Of a stretch of DNA of 11,331 nt, positions 1 to 4,252 are shown one piece after another. The notes under the pieces are model-generated. The model was not told where the DNA came from. It saw nothing but the letters and a program-made list of their open reading frames with translations, and made no database searches. Both the position numbers and the translations under genes were made by a program. The first letter of the stretch is position 1. The number at the start of each line of letters is the position of its first letter. The stretch comes from Legionellaceae bacterium (GTDB lineage Bacteria; Pseudomonadota; Gammaproteobacteria; Legionellales; Legionellaceae), in contig JAHFRX010000033.1 in assembly GCA_023266075.1 (NCBI GenBank), positions 1 to 11,331 on the forward strand, read 5' to 3'.

Positions 1-25
1 AAGCTCTACTGATTGCGAGTCCCAT
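1..25 (-). CDS. Start of a minus-strand gene, possibly ComM/YifB Mg-chelatase-like AAA ATPase (partial)
   Basis: Only the first eight codons lie in the window. They read MGLAISRA on the minus strand, starting with ATG at 25-23. A near-perfect Shine-Dalgarno sequence (AAGGAGG in the minus-strand sense) stands four bases before it, so a real translation start is very likely. The stop of ubiK is 21 bases upstream on the same strand, suggesting one transcript. The M-x-L-[AS]-I...RA opening resembles ComM/YifB proteins, which are often encoded next to ubiK/yqiC in gammaproteobacteria and act in natural transformation as a branch-migration helicase. The identity is inferred from eight residues plus context and could be wrong; the start itself is better supported. 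Confidence 0.45.
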
Positions 26-46
26 TTTGCCTCCTTGCATATGGAC

Positions 47-289
47 CTATCTATTGCTGACTAACGCATCTACAGTGCGTTGTAGTTCCTCTATTTTTTC
101 ACGAGTGCGTGCGAGAACATTGACTTGGACATCGAATTCTTCGCGTGTCACAATATCCATTTTGGCGAAAGCACCCAATAATATGGCCTTAAATTGTTGC
201 TGAACATCTTGCTCAATGGTTTTTAAATAAGGTGGAAGGACCGCAAGTAATCGTTGACTTAATGATTCAAATTGGCTTGTTGTATCCAT
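47..289 (-). CDS. ubiK: UbiK, ubiquinone biosynthesis accessory factor (YqiC/BMFP family)
   Basis: This 80-residue protein matches the UbiK/YqiC family. The segment around residues 45-70 (VTREEFDVQ followed by VLxRTREKIEEL) is the family's most conserved stretch, joining an amphipathic N-terminal part to a C-terminal coiled coil. In E. coli, UbiK is a soluble trimeric accessory factor that works with UbiJ in the late hydroxylation steps of ubiquinone synthesis. The length is slightly short but within the family range. The ATG at 289-287 faces glnK across 55 bases, so the two genes are divergent. A likely comM follows downstream. Identification is by remembered similarity, and the coiled coil by heptad-like spacing of I/L residues near the C-terminus. 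Confidence 0.88.
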   Translation of the reverse strand: MDTTSQFESLSQRLLAVLPPYLKTIEQDVQQQFKAILLGAFAKMDIVTREEFDVQVNVLARTREKIEELQRTVDALVSNR

Positions 290-344
290 CGTGCATCCGA
301 AAGAGCGAAAGGTTTAAGTTTAACAAAATTCAGGAGATTGAGCT

Positions 345-686
345 ATGAAAATGATTACTGCAATTATTAAGCCTTTTAAGTTGGACGATGTTCACGAAGC
401 GCTATTGGAAATTGGAATACCCGGTATTACTATCTCAGAAACAAGAGGTTTTGGTCGTCAAAAAGGGCATACAGAGCTTTATCGTGGTGCAGAGTATGTC
501 GTTGATTTTTTGCCTAAAATTAAAATTGAATTGTTATTACCTGAAAATATGGTTGAAACGGCGATTGATACGATCTGTAAAGCCGCTTATACAGGTAAAG
601 TCGGAGATGGAAAAATATACGTGTATGATATTGAGCAAGTGATATGTGTCAGAACGGGTGAGGTGGGTGACGATGCGCTCAGCTAA
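345..686 (+). CDS. glnK: P-II family nitrogen regulatory protein (GlnK/GlnB)
   Basis: This 113-residue protein has the full-length P-II fold. The N-terminus (MKMITAIIKPFKLDD) is typical. The T-loop GRQKGHTELYRGAEY places the uridylylation target at Tyr51, and the C-terminal signature TGKVGDGK covers residues 83-90 with Lys90. P-II trimers sense 2-oxoglutarate, ATP/ADP and, through UMP on Tyr51, glutamine. They control AmtB, GlnE and NtrB. No amtB is adjacent here. Asp54 is GlnB-like, but the general sequence and the neighbouring ubiK/comM resemble the Pseudomonas glnK context, so the glnK/glnB choice is tentative. Residue 101 is Cys where an ATP-phosphate-binding Arg is usual; Arg103 is kept. 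An AGGAG ribosome-binding site lies at a good distance before the ATG. The 3' end overlaps fthC by 8 bp tail to tail. Confidence 0.93.
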   Translation: MKMITAIIKPFKLDDVHEALLEIGIPGITISETRGFGRQKGHTELYRGAEYVVDFLPKIKIELLLPENMVETAIDTICKAAYTGKVGDGKIYVYDIEQVICVRTGEVGDDALS

Positions 687-1242
687 ACCACTCGATCGTC
701 TCTTCTGTGATAACCCCATCTAGCGGGATGTCCCAAGCATCGTGCGGCAAACTATTCGGATAATATTGACAAGCGTAGGCAATGCCGATGATTTTTTTAG
801 GCTTGCTATACATGAAGGTCTTATCATAATAGCCCTTACCGCGTCCGAGTCGAACACCTGTTTTGTCAAATGCGACCAGGGGGGCCAGTAGTAAGTCTAA
901 TGTTTGAATGGCAACAGGATGTTGGTGTATGGGTTCGAGAATGTTGAACGCGTTTAACGTCAACAGGTCCTCTCGTTGAAACGCTACAAAATGGAGCGTC
1001 TCGTGTGGTTGGATAACGGGTAAATACACGTGTTTATGCTGATGAAGTGCATCGAGTAATAGTGTTTCTAAACAAATTTCTTTACCAATTGCATGATAAA
1101 ACGCGATGTGTTTTGCCGTTTGATACAAATGAAGCGCTAGAATTTTTTGGCAAATACGCGCTGAAGCAAGTGTTTGAGCCACTGAACTGATAGCGTCTCG
1201 TTGTGATAAATAGATTTTACGTATACTTTCTTTTGTATGCAT
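679..1242 (-). CDS. fthC: 5-formyltetrahydrofolate cyclo-ligase (5,10-methenyltetrahydrofolate synthetase)
   Basis: This 187-residue protein of the YgfA/MTHFS family converts 5-formyl-THF plus ATP to 5,10-methenyl-THF in the cytosol. The family signature near residues 132-146 is clear: RLGRGKGYYDKTF, the nucleotide-binding glycine-rich loop with its paired Tyr. Further markers are an N-terminal basic helix with K.IR..YLSQRD and the C-terminal D..LDGVITEETI. Length is normal. In many gammaproteobacteria this gene follows the 6S RNA gene ssrS, but only 100 bases separate it here from the divergent icmT, leaving no room for 6S RNA. On the minus strand a TTGGAT / 17 bp / TAGACT promoter-like pair lies at 1278-1250, almost touching the ATG, so the transcript would be nearly leaderless if this is used. 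Confidence 0.93.
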   Translation of the reverse strand: MHTKESIRKIYLSQRDAISSVAQTLASARICQKILALHLYQTAKHIAFYHAIGKEICLETLLLDALHQHKHVYLPVIQPHETLHFVAFQREDLLTLNAFNILEPIHQHPVAIQTLDLLLAPLVAFDKTGVRLGRGKGYYDKTFMYSKPKKIIGIAYACQYYPNSLPHDAWDIPLDGVITEETIEWFS

Positions 1243-1278
1243 ATCCGATAGTCTAGTTGAGATTCATTGAATATCCAA

Positions 1279-1306
1279 TTGCATTCTTTCATAAGCGGGT
1301 TATACT
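1279..1306 (+). promoter_or_regulatory. Candidate sigma-70 promoter for icmT
   Basis: TTGCAT at 1279-1284 and TATACT at 1301-1306 are separated by 16 bp, and transcription would begin near 1313, about 30 bases before icmT. This is the only good plus-strand pair in the 100-bp gap between the divergent fthC and icmT. An 11-bp palindrome (ATTCA-T-TGAAT, 1262-1272) just upstream could be an operator for either gene; that is speculation. Confidence 0.5.
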
Positions 1307-1325
1307 TGATCAGAAATGATATAGG

Positions 1326-1342
1326 AAGAGGGGACGCCTCTT
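1326..1342 (+). promoter_or_regulatory. Hairpin covering the icmT ribosome-binding site
   Basis: AAGAGG (1326-1331) and CCTCTT (1337-1342) are perfect 6-bp complements around a 5-base loop. The 5' arm and loop contain the purine-rich Shine-Dalgarno run (AGGAAGAGGGG, 1323-1333), and the 3' arm ends directly against the ATG at 1343. In mRNA the stem would compete with 16S rRNA pairing and so could reduce translation initiation. The pairing is seen in the sequence; a regulatory role is inference. Confidence 0.45.
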
Positions 1343-1603
1343 ATGGCTGAAAACTTTTCAAAATCCGCACACTGGCGTGATTCGGCAAGGAGTGCGCGCT
1401 TTTTTATGGTGGATGCGCGTGCAGCATTTCCTTTGTTCATTTTCCTGATGCATATTCGGATTTGGACGGGTATATTAGTATTAGTTTCAGCCGTTTTTTT
1501 TGGTATTATTGAACACTATGGCTTTACCGTGCCTGTTTTTCTGCGTTGGCTGCGTAATTTTTTTTCAGGTGGTATTAAAACAGCAAGACCCTGGTGGTTA
1601 TGA
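1343..1603 (+). CDS. icmT: IcmT (DotS), Dot/Icm type IVB secretion protein
   Basis: This 86-residue small inner-membrane protein has the IcmT landmarks: an N-terminal HWRDSARSARFF motif, a hydrophobic segment around residues 28-54, then EHYGFTVPVFLRW and a terminal PWWL. In L. pneumophila IcmT is needed for effector export and for pore-dependent egress from host cells. It is the first gene of the secretion locus, downstream of its own candidate promoter and hairpin-covered ribosome-binding site. The stop codon overlaps the likely icmS start region, so the two are probably translationally coupled. Length equals the Legionella protein. I am confident of the family. Confidence 0.95.
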   Translation: MAENFSKSAHWRDSARSARFFMVDARAAFPLFIFLMHIRIWTGILVLVSAVFFGIIEHYGFTVPVFLRWLRNFFSGGIKTARPWWL

Positions 1604-1947
1604 TGGCTACAGATATTTCAACGAATATGACAATGATTGCGCGAAGTATGAACGCTAAATTCTATCTTAACGATAGATTTATCAGTCATGAAGAGGTTTT
1701 TTCATCGACAGGACTTTTGCCAGCACTTGCGCGGCGTGCAGATCAATTGTGCTCTCTTTGTTTAGGATATGGTCTTGGTGTTTCCTTCGAGGATGCTGAA
1801 AATGCATTATTAGGGATGCGTGTTATTTTTGATGAAGTAACGCCGCGTTCATTGCGGTTGTTGTATTTGACGGATATCTTAAATGAAATTATTCAAGGTG
1901 GTGTAAATGGTGATTACACTGCGCTGGACGAGCTAATGTACGATTAA
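1603..1947 (+). CDS. icmS: IcmS, Dot/Icm adaptor chaperone
   Basis: IcmS is a small acidic cytosolic chaperone that pairs with IcmW (and LvgA) and binds the C-terminal tail of DotL to recruit a subset of effectors. Diagnostic stretches are SMNAKFYLNDRF, TGLLPALARRADQLCSLCLGYGLG and the C-terminal DYTALDELMYD, which are close to Legionella IcmS. Starting at ATG 1603 gives 114 residues, the usual family length; ATG at 1600 or GTG at 1594 would add one or three residues. The start overlaps the icmT stop. A 180-bp interval before the next assigned start follows, holding regulatory signals, so icmS may end the first transcription unit. Confidence 0.95.
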   Translation: MATDISTNMTMIARSMNAKFYLNDRFISHEEVFSSTGLLPALARRADQLCSLCLGYGLGVSFEDAENALLGMRVIFDEVTPRSLRLLYLTDILNEIIQGGVNGDYTALDELMYD

Positions 1948-1957
1948 CGAACAAGTT

Positions 1958-1973
1958 GTAAATTTTTTGTAAA
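1958..1973 (+). promoter_or_regulatory. Perfect CpxR-type box upstream of the FIR-like gene
   Basis: Two GTAAA direct repeats (1958-1962 and 1969-1973) are separated by six T residues, giving the 11-bp tandem spacing of CpxR response-regulator boxes. In L. pneumophila, CpxR is known to control icmR, which occupies the same slot between icmS and icmQ. The box overlaps the -35 of an alternative promoter (TTGTAA 1967-1972, 17 bp, TAATCT 1990-1995) and lies about 60 bp upstream of the better promoter at 2034-2062. The match is seen; use by a CpxR protein is inferred, and cpxR itself is not in this window. Confidence 0.55.
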
Positions 1974-1982
1974 ATTCGACGT

Positions 1983-1998
1983 GTTAAGCTAATCTTAA
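1983..1998 (+). promoter_or_regulatory. PmrA-like tandem TTAA half-sites
   Basis: GTTAA (1983-1987) and CTTAA (1994-1998) are separated by six bases, placing the TTAA cores 11 bp apart as in the PmrA direct repeats known upstream of Legionella and Coxiella effector and dot/icm genes. A third TTAA lies at 2017-2020, another 22 bp (two 11-bp steps) on. The surrounding words GCTAATCTT recur at 1988-1996 and 2009-2017. The first base is G, not the usual pyrimidine. TTAA is common in AT-rich DNA, so this is a weak call. Confidence 0.3.
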
Positions 1999-2033
1999 GG
2001 CTATTTTTGCTAATCTTTAAGTGTAAGAGGTTA

Positions 2034-2062
2034 TTGACGAGTGTGAGCAAATTGAGTTTAAT
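2034..2062 (+). promoter_or_regulatory. Candidate sigma-70 promoter for the FIR-like gene and icmQ
   Basis: TTGACG at 2034-2039 and TTTAAT at 2057-2062 are separated by the optimal 17 bp. Transcription would start near 2069, about 60 bases before the preferred start at 2128. Its position downstream of the CpxR-type box and TTAA repeats suggests a separately controlled unit containing the FIR-like gene and icmQ. Confidence 0.55.
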
Positions 2063-2127
2063 CTTCACATCTTTATCGAGTTGTTGTGATGATTATTCGT
2101 CGTGTTGAAACGTGTAGAGGGTGTTGT

Positions 2128-2421
2128 ATGGCAGTAAATACTATAGGAAAAAGCAATAGCGCAGCATACATGAGATTCTTTGGAGAAGCCGATGTTCCTG
2201 CTTTGGACAGAGATTCTGTTGTAATTTTAGATACACAGATGAATGAGAAAGAGGCTCATCTGTCTAGGACGAATAATTTTGGTAAAATGGCGGAGGTTCA
2301 TGCTGCACGTAATCGTGTAAGACAAGTTATTGGTGCGCCGTTGTTACCGGAACTCCCTTCTCGCGATGATGCGTCGCATGAGCATGGCAATCGTAATGAG
2401 TCTCTTGTTAGAGGCGGATGA
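2128..2421 (+). CDS. Unrecognised small protein in the icmR slot; putative FIR (functional IcmR homologue)
   Basis: This 97-residue protein is not recognisable by sequence. It lies between icmS and icmQ and 11 bases before icmQ, exactly where Legionella icmR and the unrelated-looking FIR genes of other Legionella and Coxiella species are found. Those proteins bind IcmQ and stop it inserting into membranes or oligomerising. I prefer ATG 2128 because AGAGGG stands six bases upstream; GTG 2086 or ATG 2089 would add 13-14 residues with a poor ribosome-binding site. Residues 51-68 form a likely amphipathic helix with hydrophobic residues at heptad positions (Met54, Val57, Val64, Ile68), a plausible IcmQ-binding surface. 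The C-terminal 25 residues are charged, rich in Asp, Glu, Arg and His, and probably disordered. No signal peptide or membrane segment is visible. Function is inferred from position only. Confidence 0.7.
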   Translation: MAVNTIGKSNSAAYMRFFGEADVPALDRDSVVILDTQMNEKEAHLSRTNNFGKMAEVHAARNRVRQVIGAPLLPELPSRDDASHEHGNRNESLVRGG

Positions 2422-2432
2422 TTTGGTAACGT

Positions 2433-3020
2433 ATGAAAAAGAATGAGCTCACCAAGCAACAAGTGGAAGACATACTTAGGATTTTGGATGATTTAGTGTC
2501 TCAAGCGGGTTGGGACTCTTCCATGTTTCTGCGTGTTATTAATAAGAGCCTGCAGACTATGCGAGACGATTTTGCAACGAAAGCGGAGGCTGTTTATCAT
2601 CTTCAACAATCAAATGTGTCCTCACATCTGGCAAATCGCGTAGCAGTTCGAAGTGGTCAACAAGAAATCTATGTTTCGCTTTACTCATCAGATGGTGGAA
2701 ATATGCAAACCTGGGAGCGGATTGTGCTTAATCTCCCCAAACATACGATTTCGCGTCCAATCTATGCGAGCGAAGAAGATGTAAATCAAATGATGCGCCA
2801 CAAAGAAAATAAGATGAATGAAGCATATGTGTCGGCGTATGTGAATCAAACGGATATCTTATCCATCGGTGATAAGACGCCCTATGATAAGTTAGGTAAA
2901 GCACTACTGACATTGAAAGATAGATCTATCACCTTGAATAATATCAATCGGTTTGTCCATACGTCTGGTATTTATGTTCTTGAGCATGGTCGTTTGACTA
3001 AACAAGAGCAAGATGAATAG
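2433..3020 (+). CDS. icmQ: IcmQ, Dot/Icm protein with NAD-binding domain
   Basis: This 195-residue protein matches IcmQ (about 190 residues in L. pneumophila). The N-terminal helical part (residues 1-60) is the region that binds the IcmR/FIR partner and lipid. The C-terminal domain carries family stretches TWERIVLNLPKHTISRPIYASEED (around 90-114), NEAYVSAYV, DKLGKALLTLKDRSITLNNINRFVH and a final HGRL. In Legionella this domain has an ADP-ribosyltransferase-like fold that binds NAD+, and IcmQ permeabilises membranes unless held by IcmR. It follows the FIR-like gene by 11 bases, consistent with the two products forming a complex. A stretch of 80 bases with a promoter separates it from icmP. Confidence 0.95.
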   Translation: MKKNELTKQQVEDILRILDDLVSQAGWDSSMFLRVINKSLQTMRDDFATKAEAVYHLQQSNVSSHLANRVAVRSGQQEIYVSLYSSDGGNMQTWERIVLNLPKHTISRPIYASEEDVNQMMRHKENKMNEAYVSAYVNQTDILSIGDKTPYDKLGKALLTLKDRSITLNNINRFVHTSGIYVLEHGRLTKQEQDE

Positions 3021-3038
3021 TTTATCGAAAGAAGTCTA

Positions 3039-3069
3039 TTGACAGCGCCTCATAAAATTCAGCTATACT
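3039..3069 (+). promoter_or_regulatory. Candidate promoter for icmP and downstream genes
   Basis: A consensus TTGACA (3039-3044) and TATACT (3064-3069) occur in the 80-bp icmQ-icmP gap. The spacer is 19 bp, or 18 bp if the -10 is read as CTATAC, which is longer than optimal. Transcription would start near 3076, some 25 bases before icmP. The hexamers are near perfect but the spacing weakens the call. Confidence 0.45.
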
Positions 3070-3100
3070 GTACCTATCAAATTTTGCTGATGACGAATGC

Positions 3101-4252
3101 ATGGCTCAACAACAATCCCAACAAGGCAGCAGCACAGATAGTGGCATGGGGCCTATTTGGATAACTGTGCTTTTGTTTGTAACAGGGTATCTCATCTGGG
3201 CGCTTGCCCGTGCGCAAATTGTTAAATTTATTTTCTTCTTTAATTTATTTCAAGCTAAATTGGTATCTCTTGTCTTGGGCCCAAGCTTTTTAGCGGTAGA
3301 TGTTAATTGGATGAATACCGTTGATCCTGGATCTGTGGAGTGGAACCAGCTTGTGGCCTCAACAATGCATATTGGTTCTTATGTGCGTTACCCCTTTTGT
3401 TTTGTGCTCATTGTATTAGCGATTGTTTTGTTTCAGTCTGATGTCACACGAAAGTTTCGACGTGCGCATGATATGAAAACGTTACGTGCACAAGAACAAA
3501 AAAATTGGACATGCATTATGCCAGTCGTCAGTGAGGACTTGGCAAAAGCAGATATTAATGCGGGTCCTTGGGCCATGGCCTTGAACCCCCTGGAGTTTGC
3601 GCGAAAAAACAACTTACTTAAAAAAGAAGATCCGCTTTTAGATGCGGTACCTGGCAGTAGGAAAAATCCAGGAGATGAGTGGACCGCTGGTATTCGTAAA
3701 GTAGATGCAAAACGTATTTTTACAATGCAACTGGGGCCTGTATGGGAGGGCTTTGATAAAGCGCCTCCTCAAGCACGTGCAATGGCTGCTGTATTTATGG
3801 CTCGAATGAATCGAGATAGGCAAGGTGCTGCAATGATTCTGGATACGCTTGTCAAAACGGCGGTACAAGGTAAACCCAATTATGATATTGCGAATGCGGT
3901 ATTTAAAAAACATCAAAACGTTGAGATTGTACAGGAAGTCGTAGAAAAACATGCTTATCTTTTGACGGTGATGGCGTCTCTCTTGCAAGCATCGAGGCAA
4001 GATGGCGTTGTGCCGAGTGCTGAATTTTTGTGGTTGAAGTTGTTCGATAGACGATTGTGGTATATGTTGAATTGTGTGGGACGACAAACGCCTTATGCGG
4101 AAGTGTCAGGTCCGTTTGCGCATTGGCGAGCGGAGCAAGTATTAGGTCGTCGCTCTTTAGTACCCATGGTTGATGAGGCAATTAGGGCGTTAGAGATTGC
4201 GGTTAAAGAAGTGAAACTTTCGCTTAAAGAATTACGAGGATTGACACCATAA
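3101..4252 (+). CDS. icmP: IcmP/DotM, type IV coupling complex subunit
   Basis: This 383-residue inner-membrane protein matches IcmP/DotM (376 residues in L. pneumophila). After a Gln/Ser-rich N-terminus come a first membrane segment (about residues 18-36, possibly extending to 59), a loop, and a second membrane segment (about 98-112, preceded by SYVRYP). A large cytosolic domain follows, containing the conserved LNPLEFARKNNLL (around 161-173), the FTMQLGPVWEGFDKAPPQARAM region and an RRSLVPMVDEAIRALE C-terminal helix. DotM joins DotL, DotN, DotY/Z and IcmSW in the coupling complex, and its basic surface binds Glu-rich effector signals in Legionella. The stop overlaps the icmO start by one base, so the pair is coupled. 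Confidence 0.95.
   Translation: MAQQQSQQGSSTDSGMGPIWITVLLFVTGYLIWALARAQIVKFIFFFNLFQAKLVSLVLGPSFLAVDVNWMNTVDPGSVEWNQLVASTMHIGSYVRYPFCFVLIVLAIVLFQSDVTRKFRRAHDMKTLRAQEQKNWTCIMPVVSEDLAKADINAGPWAMALNPLEFARKNNLLKKEDPLLDAVPGSRKNPGDEWTAGIRKVDAKRIFTMQLGPVWEGFDKAPPQARAMAAVFMARMNRDRQGAAMILDTLVKTAVQGKPNYDIANAVFKKHQNVEIVQEVVEKHAYLLTVMASLLQASRQDGVVPSAEFLWLKLFDRRLWYMLNCVGRQTPYAEVSGPFAHWRAEQVLGRRSLVPMVDEAIRALEIAVKEVKLSLKELRGLTP

Noticed and set aside
290..344. NtrC/sigma-54 control region for glnK
   Set aside because: Only 55 bases separate glnK and ubiK, and I see no GG-N10-GC sigma-54 element or NtrC palindrome there.
1243..1342. 6S RNA (ssrS) next to fthC
   Set aside because: The gap is only 100 bp, too short for a 6S RNA of about 180 bases, and it holds the icmT promoter and leader.
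2086..2127. Upstream GTG/ATG start for the FIR-like gene with a Cys-rich extension
   Set aside because: There is no ribosome-binding site before 2086/2089, whereas AGAGGG is well spaced before ATG 2128. The extension looks like translated leader.
3638..4087. 149-residue open frame on the minus strand inside icmP
   Set aside because: It lies wholly within a clear icmP gene, its composition is unlike a normal protein (rich in His, Ile and Arg), and no start signal is visible.
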